This document shows, one piece after another, positions 7,806 to 15,407 of a stretch of DNA of 64,000 bases; the stretch's first letter is position 1; each line of letters begins with the position of its first letter. A program made the position numbers and the translations under genes. The stretch lies in contig NZ_QMKK01000015.1 of the NCBI RefSeq assembly GCF_003287875.1, positions 38,054 through 102,053 on the forward strand, in the 5' to 3' direction. Under the pieces are notes generated by a model. The model was not told where the DNA came from and searched no databases. It saw only the letters and a program-made list of their open reading frames with translations. This stretch comes from Martinezella tropici (lineage in GTDB: Bacteria; Pseudomonadota; Alphaproteobacteria; Rhizobiales; Rhizobiaceae).

Positions 7806-9281
7806 TTGCCCCCAAGCCTGACCTCTTTTACTGACGACGCCCTCATTGCCTTTGACAATCTTGCCGATCGCGCAGCAGGCCTCGTCAATCCCACAATTCG
7901 TCTGGGCGTCACGGGCCTCTCCCGTTCGGGCAAGACCGTCTTTATCTCCTCGCTGGTGCATAATCTTCTGAACGGTGGGCGTCTGCCGCTGCTCGAACCG
8001 GTGCAGTCCGGCCGCGTGTCCGCCGTTCGCCTCGAGCCGCAGCCGGACGATGCCGTGCCGCGTTTTCAATATGAGGATCATATTCGCGCGCTCGTCAAAG
8101 ACCGCATCTGGCCGGATTCGACGCGTGCCATCTCCGAACTGCGTATCACGCTGGATTATCAAAGCGCCAGCGGCTGGAACCGCCTGTTCTCGCCAGGCCG
8201 CCTCTCCATCGATATCGTCGATTACCCGGGCGAATGGCTGCTGGACCTGCCGCTGCTTGCCAAGGATTTCCGCATCTTCAGCGAGGAAACGCTGGCTCTG
8301 GCCAAATCCGGCATTCGCGCCGAACTGTCACGTCACTGGCTGGGGATAACGGAACAGGCCGATATCGTGGCACCTGCGGATGAAATGAAGGCACGCGACC
8401 TTGCGACCGCCTTCGCCGATTATCTGAAGGCCTGTAAATCCGACGAACGCTCGCTTTCCACACTGCCGCCCGGCCGTTTCCTCCTGCCCGGCGATCTCGA
8501 CGGCTCGCCTGCCCTCACCTTTGCGCCGCTGAAACTGCCGGCCGAAGGCAGCGCTCCGAAAGGTTCACTCTGGACGATGATGGAGCGCCGCTATGAGGCC
8601 TATAAGTCCGTCGTCGTCAAACCCTTCTTTCGCGAGCATTTCGCTCGTCTCGACCGGCAGATCGTCCTCGTCGATGCCCTGCAGGCCATCAATCGTGGCC
8701 CCGAAGCCGTGCAGGATCTGGAACGGGCGCTGACGGACGTTTTGGCATGCTTCCGTCCTGGCACGAACTCGCTCCTTTCCTCGCTGCTCGGCCGGCGCAT
8801 CGACCGCGTGCTGGTCGCCGCCACCAAAGCCGACCACCTCCATCATGAAAGCCATGACCGGCTGGAGGCCTTGACGCGCCGCCTCGTCGAAAGGGCCATA
8901 GAGCGCATCGGCATGGCCGGAGCCGGTATCGAGGTCATGGCGATCGCCTCCGTACGCGCGACGCGGGAGGCAACCGTGACCCGCGACGGCCAGACGCTCC
9001 CTGTCATCGTCGGCACGCCGATGGATAAGGAAACCATCGCCGGCGAGCTGTTCGACGGCAATCGGAAGACCGCGATCTTTCCCGGCGACCTGCCGGAAAA
9101 TCCGCGCTGGCTGTTCGAAGCCCTTGAATCGGATGGGTCCAAGGTCCATCTGCCCGAGGTGAACGTCGTGCGGTTCCGCCCGCCGGAACTGGATGAAACC
9201 GGCGGCGGCATCAAGCTGTCAGTGCCGCATATCCGCCTTGACCGCGCCATGCAGTTCCTGTTCGGAGACCGTCTCGCATGA
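7806..9281 (+). CDS. YcjX-family P-loop GTPase-like protein
   Basis: 491 residues. The Walker A motif GLSRSGKT (37-44) lies in the block LGVTGLSRSGKTVF, and a DYPGEW block (about residues 139-144) stands where a G3 motif would be. The family belongs to the stress-associated YcjX/YcjF pair, whose molecular role is unsettled. Translation appears to start at TTG (7806), with AGGGA 7 bases before it. The stop overlaps the start of the next gene as ATGA, which indicates translational coupling with the YcjF-like membrane protein. Confidence 0.87.
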   Translation: MPPSLTSFTDDALIAFDNLADRAAGLVNPTIRLGVTGLSRSGKTVFISSLVHNLLNGGRLPLLEPVQSGRVSAVRLEPQPDDAVPRFQYEDHIRALVKDRIWPDSTRAISELRITLDYQSASGWNRLFSPGRLSIDIVDYPGEWLLDLPLLAKDFRIFSEETLALAKSGIRAELSRHWLGITEQADIVAPADEMKARDLATAFADYLKACKSDERSLSTLPPGRFLLPGDLDGSPALTFAPLKLPAEGSAPKGSLWTMMERRYEAYKSVVVKPFFREHFARLDRQIVLVDALQAINRGPEAVQDLERALTDVLACFRPGTNSLLSSLLGRRIDRVLVAATKADHLHHESHDRLEALTRRLVERAIERIGMAGAGIEVMAIASVRATREATVTRDGQTLPVIVGTPMDKETIAGELFDGNRKTAIFPGDLPENPRWLFEALESDGSKVHLPEVNVVRFRPPELDETGGGIKLSVPHIRLDRAMQFLFGDRLA

Positions 9282-10369
9282 CGAAGCCGACCGAAAACGA
9301 GCCGAACGGTAATCGCCGACCCGCCGCCTTCACACTGGAACCGGACGTCTCCGGAAAAGATGCCGATCTCAGACCCATCCCGTCGACAGTGCGCAAGCCG
9401 CAAAGCTTCAATACCGATGTCGTCCTGACTCCGGACGAAGAAGATCCATTCATCAATCCGACCCTTGGCGCCGAGGCGGACGGAACCGCCATTGCCAGGC
9501 CTCGCCGCACAGGTTTCTCCTTCGGCAGGGTGGCGCTCGGCGCGCTCGGAATTCTCGTCTCGCTCGCCTTCGGTCTCTGGACCGATCAGCTCATCCGCGA
9601 CTTGTTCAGCCGAGCTGACTGGCTCGGCTATACCGCGCTGGCGACTGTCGGGATCGGCATTCTCGCCGTGCTTGCCATCGTCATCCGCGAAACAGCCGGC
9701 ATGATGCGGCTCGCCGCCGTGCAGACCATCAAGGCAGAAGCGGAGGCCGCTATCGGGGAGACCCGACCGATCCGCGCCAAAGCGCTGGTGAAGCGTCTTT
9801 GCACGCTGCTGGAAGCCAACCCGGATACGGCCAGGGGCCGTGCGACGTTAAAGGCGGCAGAGGATGACATCATCGATGCGCCACAGCTGATCGACCTTGC
9901 GGAGCGCGAACTGCTCGGACCGCTCGACCGACGTGCCCGTGCGCTGATTCTTGGTGCCTCGAAGCGGGTGTCGGTCGTGACGGCCGTCAGCCCCCGTGCC
10001 CTCGTCGACATTCTCTACGTCCTCTATGAGGCGGCAAAACTGGTCCGCGCCATGGCGGAACTCTATGGCGGCAGGCCGGGCACGCTCGGCATGATCAGGC
10101 TGATGCGCGACGTGATCGCCCATCTCGCCGTCACCGGCTCCATCGCCGTCGGCGACAGCATCATCCAGCAGCTGATCGGCCACGGGCTCGCATCGAAGCT
10201 TTCAGCGCGTCTTGGCGAAGGTGTCGTCAACGGCATGATGACGGCAAGGATCGGTATAGCGGCGATGGATCTTTGCCGCCCGCTTGCCTTCAAGGCGCTC
10301 AAGAGGCCCGGCATCGCCGATTTTGCCGGCGACCTCACGCCGACTATCACCGGCCGCAACACGACGTGA
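9278..10369 (+). CDS. YcjF-like membrane protein (DUF697/TIGR01620 family)
   Basis: 363 residues. A soluble N-terminal 80 residues is followed by two adjacent membrane helices (about 84-103 and 117-137). A conserved helical C-terminal domain is rich in Ala, Leu and Arg, with TAVSPRALVDILYVL and GDSIIQQLIGHG. The ATG overlaps the ycjX stop by four bases, so both are made from one message; the same gene order is common in proteobacteria. It may anchor the YcjX protein to the inner membrane. Function is unknown. Confidence 0.83.
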   Translation: MTKPTENEPNGNRRPAAFTLEPDVSGKDADLRPIPSTVRKPQSFNTDVVLTPDEEDPFINPTLGAEADGTAIARPRRTGFSFGRVALGALGILVSLAFGLWTDQLIRDLFSRADWLGYTALATVGIGILAVLAIVIRETAGMMRLAAVQTIKAEAEAAIGETRPIRAKALVKRLCTLLEANPDTARGRATLKAAEDDIIDAPQLIDLAERELLGPLDRRARALILGASKRVSVVTAVSPRALVDILYVLYEAAKLVRAMAELYGGRPGTLGMIRLMRDVIAHLAVTGSIAVGDSIIQQLIGHGLASKLSARLGEGVVNGMMTARIGIAAMDLCRPLAFKALKRPGIADFAGDLTPTITGRNTT

Positions 10370-10473
10370 CGACCTGAAAATCAGGTGCTTTAGCATCACG
10401 GAAACCAAGCATTAACCATTCTGCGGCAAAAGTGGGAACCAGTTTTACGGTTCCGCCTCGCTAGGAAATATCC

Positions 10474-11025
10474 ATGTTTTCGCGTCGATTTCTTCTTGTA
10501 AGCAGCTTTGCCGCCGCAGCCCTGTCTACGGGCGCTGGGGTGCAATCAGCCGACGCGGCGCCCCGCGACAAGGCCTTCTTCCAGTCGATCTCAGGCACCT
10601 GGAGCGGCCCCGGCGAAATCGTGGCCGGCAAGTACAAGGGCACAAAGTTCACCTGCAATCTCACGGGCAAGCCCTCCGACGGCGGCAATGCCGGCGTCAA
10701 GCTCGACGGCACCTGCCGCGTCGGGGTCTTCCAGCAGCCGATGTCGGCCGAGATCACGCAAAACGGCGGCTCCTACAGCGGAAAATTCCTTGACGGCGCG
10801 GCCGGCAAGGGTCTCGACGTCACCTCGGGCACGGTCAATGACAATACCGTCGTGCTCGGACTGATCCGTCAGAAGCTGAACGGCGCCATGATCGCTCGCG
10901 TTTCGGACAACAAGTCGATGAACGTCACCATCTCGGTGAAGGTCGGCGAACAGATGGTGCCTGTCATCGGCGTCACCTTGAAGCGGGCCGATGTCGACCA
11001 GATGGCAGTCGGATCGATCCAGTAA
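10474..11025 (+). CDS. Exported protein of unknown function
   Basis: 183 residues with a clear signal peptide: positive start MFSRRF, hydrophobic core, and a probable cut after ADA around residue 28. The mature part is rich in Gly, Lys and Thr and looks like an antiparallel beta protein (alternating stretches such as GTWSGPGEIV, NGGSYSGKFLDG and NVTISVKV). The four-residue AAPR start and the single Cys pair (in TCNL and TCRV) suggest a periplasmic fold with one disulphide. I do not recognise a named family. A strong terminator follows, so it is probably monocistronic. Confidence 0.75.
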   Translation: MFSRRFLLVSSFAAAALSTGAGVQSADAAPRDKAFFQSISGTWSGPGEIVAGKYKGTKFTCNLTGKPSDGGNAGVKLDGTCRVGVFQQPMSAEITQNGGSYSGKFLDGAAGKGLDVTSGTVNDNTVVLGLIRQKLNGAMIARVSDNKSMNVTISVKVGEQMVPVIGVTLKRADVDQMAVGSIQ

Positions 11026-11048
11026 GCTTTGAATATCAATGCCCAAAG

Positions 11049-11086
11049 GCAAAAGGCCGGCAAACTCGCCGGCCTTTTGCTTTTTT
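11049..11086 (+). terminator. Rho-independent terminator
   Basis: GCAAAAGGCCGGC and GCCGGCCTTTTGC form a 13-bp stem (11049-11061 and 11068-11080), with a 6-base loop followed by six T. It ends the exported-protein gene, and the A-rich left flank lets it also serve folK on the other strand. Confidence 0.88.
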
Positions 11087-11097
11087 CATATTGCGAT

Positions 11098-11625
11098 TCA
11101 GACGGTTCGCCACCAGTCACGGTTTTCATCAGCGACCTCGATGCCCTCGACGTCGACCTCCCGCAACCAGTCGCTGATCTTGCGGCCGTTGACGACGAGA
11201 TCCGCTGCAAAATCGGCAAGCGGCATCAGCACGAAGCCACGTTCGACCATCCGCGGATGGGGTATGGTCAAGAGCGGCTCAGCCCGCTGCAGATCGCCAT
11301 AAGTCAGCACATCGATATCGATCGTCCTTGGCCCCCAGCGTTCGATCCGCACCCGCTTCATCTGCCGCTCTATATCGAGGCATACGTCGAGCAGTGCTTC
11401 CGGCGCCAGGGTGGTATCGATGGCCGCGCAGGAATTATAGAAAAAGGACTGGTCCGTCTTGCCCCAGGGCGGTGTGCGATAAAGCCGCGACACCGAAACC
11501 ACATGGCAATCGGCGCGCTGATCCAGTGTGCGAAGGGCGAGCGCCATGGCGCGGACAGGATTGTCCAGATTACCGCCAAGACCGAGCGTCGTCCGCACCG
11601 CCAGGTTTTCAGGCAAAATGCTCAA
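11098..11625 (-). CDS. folK: 2-amino-4-hydroxy-6-hydroxymethyldihydropteridine pyrophosphokinase
   Basis: 175 residues. It transfers pyrophosphate from ATP to 6-hydroxymethyl-dihydropterin, the step before dihydropteroate synthase in folate synthesis. Family blocks seen are GLGGNLDNP at the N-terminus, SRLYRTPPWG, FYNSCAAIDT, and the catalytic block RWGPRTIDIDVLTYG with the two metal-binding aspartates. IPHPRMVERGFVLMPLADF follows. It overlaps the end of folB by 17 bases and is the last gene of folP-folB-folK. All three are cytosolic. Confidence 0.95.
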   Translation of the reverse strand: MSILPENLAVRTTLGLGGNLDNPVRAMALALRTLDQRADCHVVSVSRLYRTPPWGKTDQSFFYNSCAAIDTTLAPEALLDVCLDIERQMKRVRIERWGPRTIDIDVLTYGDLQRAEPLLTIPHPRMVERGFVLMPLADFAADLVVNGRKISDWLREVDVEGIEVADENRDWWRTV

Positions 11626-11980
11626 TGCTCACCTGCACATAATCGAGGACGCCCGGAACAGGGGCATTGGGTTTGCGCACCGTGATCTTGGCGCGGCGGA
11701 TACTGGGAAAGCGCCGACACAGCTCCTTCGCCACATCGAGCGCCAGCGCTTCGATCAGGTAGCGGCGGCGTCCGGTCACGATCTCCTCGATGACGGCGAA
11801 TGCGACTCCATAATTGACGGTATCGTCGATCGAATCGCGCTCCAGCGCATCGCCCGCTTCGACGTCCAGCTCGGCATCGACGAAGAAGCGCTGACCAAGG
11901 AATTCCTCCTCGTCATGCACGCCGTGGCGGGCAAAGAAAGCGCAATTCTGCAGAGTAATGGTGTATGTCACGGCGCTCAT
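11609..11980 (-). CDS. folB: Dihydroneopterin aldolase
   Basis: 123 residues, the normal length for FolB. It cleaves 7,8-dihydroneopterin to 6-hydroxymethyl-dihydropterin and glycolaldehyde, supplying the substrate of FolK. Recognisable blocks are FFARHGVHDEEEFLGQRFFVDAEL (substrate pocket, with HGV and E), DTVNYG and EALALDVAKEL. It lies 54 bases after folP and overlaps folK, in one minus-strand operon. Confidence 0.94.
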   Translation of the reverse strand: MSAVTYTITLQNCAFFARHGVHDEEEFLGQRFFVDAELDVEAGDALERDSIDDTVNYGVAFAVIEEIVTGRRRYLIEALALDVAKELCRRFPSIRRAKITVRKPNAPVPGVLDYVQVSIEHFA

Positions 11981-12034
11981 GGCGTCCCTCCGTTTCGAAC
12001 AGGCACGACGGCGTCCGAAAAACGCTCCCTACCT

Positions 12035-12910
12035 TCAAGGATCATGTTTAAGTCTCGCGCGCGTCCTGAGAATAGCATCCGCGACCGCCAGCGCGTCCCT
12101 GTTGATTGCGACATTGTGTACGCGGAATAGCGCAGCTCCCTGCAGGCGCAGGATCGCGCTGGTCGCAGCCGTTCCGACATCCCGATCGGACGCATCACGG
12201 CCCGTGACGGTGCCGACAAACCGCTTGCGCGAGGTGCCGACCAACAGCGGCAGCTCGAAGCGGAGCAGCGCATTGAACCGCACCATCAATTCCAGATTCT
12301 CCTCCGCACTCTCCTTGGCAAAACCAAAACCGGGATCGAGCACGATATTCTGCTTGTTGACGCCCGCCGCCGCGGCGATATCGAGCGATCGGCTGAGGAA
12401 CAGCATCTGGTCGTCGATCACGTCGGGCAGCTTCGTTCTGTCACGACCGGTATGCATGATGCAAAGCCCGGCACCCGTTTGCGCTGCCACCGCGGCAATA
12501 TCCGGCTCGCGCTGCAGGCCGAAGACGTCGTTGACGATGTGCGCACCGGCACCGACCGCCAGCCGCGCCGTATCGGCACGATAAGTATCGACCGAGATCA
12601 GGGCGTCAGTCCTGCCCCGCAAGGCTTCGATGACGGGCAGCACCCGCCCCTGCTCCTCGCTGGCGCTGACGGCGGCAGCACCGGGCTTCGTCGATTCGCC
12701 GCCGATGTCGATGATGTCGGCCCCCTCCTGGACACAAGCCAAGGCATGCCCAACCGCCGCGTCGACGGCCTCGTAATGTCCGCCGTCGGAAAAGGAATCC
12801 GGCGTCACATTGACGATCGCCATGATGACACTCTCTTTGCCGAGCTCGAGGCTGCGGCCATGGGCGACATGCCAGGTTTGGCTGCGAAGCTCCGTCACGA
12901 ACCGTCCCAT
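12035..12910 (-). CDS. folP: Dihydropteroate synthase
   Basis: 291 residues, TIM barrel. It condenses 6-hydroxymethyl-dihydropterin pyrophosphate with p-aminobenzoate and is the sulfonamide target. The two family signatures are visible: MAIVNVTPDSFSDGG (about 30-44) and DIIDIGGESTKPGA (about 60-73). VLDPGFGFAK and GTSRKRFVG near the C-terminus are the pterin and phosphate-binding loops. It is first in the folP-folB-folK operon and divergent from the DUF922 gene, with only about 70 bases between starts. Confidence 0.96.
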   Translation of the reverse strand: MGRFVTELRSQTWHVAHGRSLELGKESVIMAIVNVTPDSFSDGGHYEAVDAAVGHALACVQEGADIIDIGGESTKPGAAAVSASEEQGRVLPVIEALRGRTDALISVDTYRADTARLAVGAGAHIVNDVFGLQREPDIAAVAAQTGAGLCIMHTGRDRTKLPDVIDDQMLFLSRSLDIAAAAGVNKQNIVLDPGFGFAKESAEENLELMVRFNALLRFELPLLVGTSRKRFVGTVTGRDASDRDVGTAATSAILRLQGAALFRVHNVAINRDALAVADAILRTRARLKHDP

Positions 12911-12987
12911 CCCATTGAAAATGAAAAAACCTTGCGCTTGATATTGCGCTCACAGTGGCTATGCCGCAAGGTTCGCCGAAGTTCAAC

Positions 12988-13626
12988 ATGGTAGCGACAC
13001 GAATGCCGCTTGCGTTCCATAAGATAAGTATTTCGTGTGCTCTGTTGCTCGCGTTCTGCATACCCAGCGTGGCCGATGCGGAAGTCGTCGCCCGCAAATC
13101 CATTTCCTATTTCGACATCAAGGGCAGCACGGCCGACGAGCTCGATGCGGCCCTGAACCAACGCGGACCGCTTGCGATGGGTTCCAGCAGCCATCATCCC
13201 GGCGCGACGAGAATTCGCTTCGGCGGCAACGCGACCTACAGCGAGGCAAATGGGCGCTGCTATATCTCCAGCGTCAAGGTCACGGTCGATACCGAAATCA
13301 TCCTGCCGCGCTGGCGCGACCGGCGGCATGCCAGCAAGCAGCTTTCGACGATATGGGACACGTTGGCCGCCGATATCCGGCGCCATGAGGACCGGCACGT
13401 CGAGATCGCCCGAGAGCACGCACGAAGAATGGAACGGCAAATCCTGTCCCTGCCGTCGGCGAGCAATTGCGATGCGCTTCAGGAAAAAGCAAATGACGTG
13501 ACGACGCGGGAAACCGAGCGGCACGACGCCGACCAGGCCCGCTTCGACCGGATCGAGGCGATCAATTTCCAGAACCGGATACAGCGGTTGCTGTACTATC
13601 GCAGTCGTCACGGCGGCCAGCGATAG
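12988..13626 (+). CDS. Secreted DUF922 protein, putative zinc-dependent peptidase
   Basis: 212 residues from the ATG at 12988. A signal peptide (hydrophobic ISCALLLAFCIPSVADA) ends near residue 31. The mature domain carries RRHEDRHVEIA, a HExxH-like metal-binding pattern (HEDRH) typical of DUF922 proteins, which are predicted but not proven proteases. An aromatic/Gly-rich beta region precedes it. Earlier in-frame starts (GTG 12955, ATG 12961) and a later one (ATG 13003) are possible, and none has a strong ribosome site. It is divergent from folP. Confidence 0.75.
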   Translation: MVATRMPLAFHKISISCALLLAFCIPSVADAEVVARKSISYFDIKGSTADELDAALNQRGPLAMGSSSHHPGATRIRFGGNATYSEANGRCYISSVKVTVDTEIILPRWRDRRHASKQLSTIWDTLAADIRRHEDRHVEIAREHARRMERQILSLPSASNCDALQEKANDVTTRETERHDADQARFDRIEAINFQNRIQRLLYYRSRHGGQR

Positions 13627-13917
13627 ATCACGTCTCCCGCTATTTCAGGGAAATCGCCCACGCACGAGCGCCGACTGTGGGAAAACAGCCACTATTTCTG
13701 TGAATCGTCCGGCCGCGCTGCTCTTTGAACTTTACGAGAATCTGAAATAGGTTTTTGCTATCAATTACAGAGATAAACGCACCGGATGATTCGAAAAATA
13801 CTGGGCGGGATCTCGAAAAAGATCGATTGAGAGTGCCTGCGGCGGCGGGTTTGTTTGCTCTTCGGCGCAGTCGGGTTTGTTTTTCAAAGCATTTGGTAAG
13901 TGTTCTCCTGGCGCGTC
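13627..13917. other. Intergenic stretch ahead of the sRNA, no gene seen
   Basis: No open frame with coding character. It is more AT-rich than its surroundings and holds two G-rich segments ending in GGGTTTG (around 13846-13885). I cannot place a convincing promoter for the sRNA that follows. Confidence 0.5.
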
Positions 13918-14004
13918 CTTAAGCCGCAGGTGTTTCCTCCCTTGCCTGTCGGTGATGCGCCCGCCTCGCCTCGCTCGCTAATCAGCTGAGCGAGGCATCT
14001 TTTT
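13918..14004 (+). ncRNA. mmgR: Trans-acting sRNA of the alpha-r8/MmgR type (candidate)
   Basis: About 85 bases. GCAGG and CCTGT form a small stem whose 14-base loop exposes TTTCCTCCCT (13933-13942). This matches the conserved unpaired 10-base motif I recall for the alpha-r8 family (MmgR of Sinorhizobium meliloti). The motif can pair with Shine-Dalgarno sequences. The end is a perfect Rho-independent terminator, GCCTCGCTC / GAGCGAGGC (13968-13976 and 13988-13996), followed by ATCTTTTT. MmgR is known to be Hfq-associated and to limit polyhydroxybutyrate storage in S. meliloti. The 5' end is estimated, and family assignment rests on the motif and architecture only. Confidence 0.65.
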
Positions 14005-14077
14005 GGTATAGGACCCCGAAATAAATTGTCCGGTGAGTATCAAGAACTTCGGCGCAGGAAGCGCGCCGGGGAAAGCG

Positions 14078-14398
14078 TCAGGCCTGACGTTCCGGCACAT
14101 GCACGACGAGTCCGTCGAGAGCGCTCGTCATCTTGATCTGACAGGAGAGACGCGAATTCGGCCGGACGTCGAAAGCGAAGTCCAGCATGTCCTCTTCCAT
14201 CGCCTCGGGGCTGCCGACCTTTGCGGTCCAGTCCTCGTCGACATAGACATGACAGGTGGCGCAGGCGCACGCACCGCCGCATTCTGCTTCGATGCCGGGA
14301 ACGGAGTTTCGTACGGCATTTTCCATCACGGTGGATCCCTCGTCGACATTGAGGTCAAAGCGCGTGCCGTCGAAGGCGACGATGGTCAATTTGGTCAT
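14078..14398 (-). CDS. 2Fe-2S ferredoxin (adrenodoxin type)
   Basis: 106 residues. The cluster ligands follow the adrenodoxin pattern C-x5-C-x2-C in [16 protein letters not shown] (about 40-50), with the fourth cysteine in RLSCQI near residue 85. The acidic helix [14 protein letters not shown] is the usual docking surface for a reductase. Such ferredoxins carry electrons to cytochromes P450 or to cluster assembly and modification enzymes; the partner is not in this window. The gene stands alone, between the sRNA and the Hpt gene. Confidence 0.9.
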   Translation of the reverse strand: MTKLTIVAFDGTRFDLNVDEGSTVMENAVRNSVPGIEAECGGACACATCHVYVDEDWTAKVGSPEAMEEDMLDFAFDVRPNSRLSCQIKMTSALDGLVVHVPERQA

Positions 14399-14546
14399 GT
14401 GGGTGAATTCCGATATTCGTGAATGAAGGATGATCGGAATTTTACTTCCAACAAATCGCTGGGGCAGTCAACATTTGCGCCGCCGAAACGGTCTACCCGT
14501 CTGGCGGCGCTGGCATCAAGTTCAGTTGACCTTCAGGCGGCTCGGT

Positions 14547-14915
14547 TCAGCGCGAGAGCTTCAGAATGAAATTCTCGGCCTCGACGACACAGGTCGTTAC
14601 CGCCGCCATGCGCGCGGCATCGCCGGCATCGCTTTCGAGCGCGCCAGCTGCATCGGCCACGCGGAAGGCGCCGACGGCGCCGGCCGCCCCCTTCAGCTTA
14701 TGCGATGCCGCCTCGATGCGCTTGGGGTCACCGCTGCCGATCTCCTGCAGGCAGGAACGGGCCTGCCTCGCAAACATCTGCAACACCTCGACCTCCAGCG
14801 CCTTGTCGCCCATCGTTTGCTTGCCGAGATGGACGAGATCGATCGCCCGCTCCCGCGACGGGGCAGCGCCCCTCGAATTATCGGGAGATTCAAACGCGAT
14901 ATTCAAAGCTGCCAT
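14547..14915 (-). CDS. Histidine phosphotransfer (Hpt) domain protein
   Basis: 122 residues, essentially one Hpt four-helix domain. The phosphorylatable histidine is in ASHKLKGAAGAVGA (about residue 72), with the Lys and Gly that follow in the family pattern. It is not ChpT, which is larger and has a degenerate kinase fold. The gene is divergent from the growth-pole-ring gene across a 492-base region containing two CtrA boxes, which hints at a place in cell-cycle signalling. The partner kinase and regulator are unknown. Confidence 0.85.
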   Translation of the reverse strand: MAALNIAFESPDNSRGAAPSRERAIDLVHLGKQTMGDKALEVEVLQMFARQARSCLQEIGSGDPKRIEAASHKLKGAAGAVGAFRVADAAGALESDAGDAARMAAVTTCVVEAENFILKLSR

Positions 14916-15096
14916 GTGCCAATGCTCCCGTCATTTATCTGTGACTGTTTTAGGGACATGCCGCATAGTTGCGGCCCGGGCATGGCCATCCAGTTAAATT
15001 TTGGCACATTGAGGGCCGAAAACTCCAGACATGGTTAACGTCCGTTAAACATGCTCAAAATCTTGAGTTTTCATGGCGTTGAACAGGCAAACAGGG

Positions 15097-15112
15097 TTAA
15101 TGCGCCCTTAAC
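15097..15112. promoter_or_regulatory. CtrA box 1 (TTAA-N7-TTAAC)
   Basis: TTAA, seven bases (TGCGCCC), then TTAAC: a perfect match to the full CtrA consensus established in Caulobacter and also found in Sinorhizobium. It lies about 180 bases before the Hpt start and 300 before the growth-pole-ring start. Confidence 0.65.
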
Positions 15113-15124
15113 GATCCACTGCCT

Positions 15125-15139
15125 TTAAGGTGGAATTAA
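15125..15139. promoter_or_regulatory. CtrA box 2 (TTAA-N7-TTAA)
   Basis: TTAA, seven bases (GGTGGAA), then TTAA, 28 bases downstream of box 1. Only the final C of the long consensus is missing. The 28-base step (close to three helical turns) puts both boxes on nearly the same DNA face. Confidence 0.6.
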
Positions 15140-15407
15140 TTGTCATGACTGGGGGAATGTGTCACTACGATACTAGTAAATTGGGCTTATGGCACATGTC
15201 TTTGCCCAGGAAGTGGATGATGGTAATGTTTTCATAACATCCGTTTGAAAAACCAGTTATCCACTCTGAAATGTAACGGGAAATCCAACCTCGATATTGA
15301 TCGACAGCGGAGGACCCAACGGGAGGCAGGGGTCGTCTTTTCCGGAGCGGCGGAATTACCGGAAAAGACACGGCAAGCCCGAGTGAGTTGTAACGAGGCG
15401 TAACCGC

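Larger units (their letters stand above)
14916..15407. other. Divergent regulatory region between the Hpt gene and the growth-pole-ring gene
   Basis: 492 bases without a gene, clearly AT-richer than the genes on either side. It contains a pair of TTAA half-sites 6 bases apart (15035-15048) and two full CtrA-type boxes (listed separately). The last about 250 bases before the ATG at 15408 form a long untranslated leader in which I see no further motif. Confidence 0.6.

Noticed and set aside
10412..10419. TTAACCAT, the short CtrA-type octamer, before the exported-protein gene
   Set aside because: A single 8-base match is expected by chance in 64 kb, and there is no second site nearby.
13918..14004. 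tmRNA, 6S RNA, SRP RNA or RNase P RNA at the sRNA locus
   Set aside because: None of their conserved sequence blocks is present; the loop motif and terminator fit a small antisense-type regulator instead.
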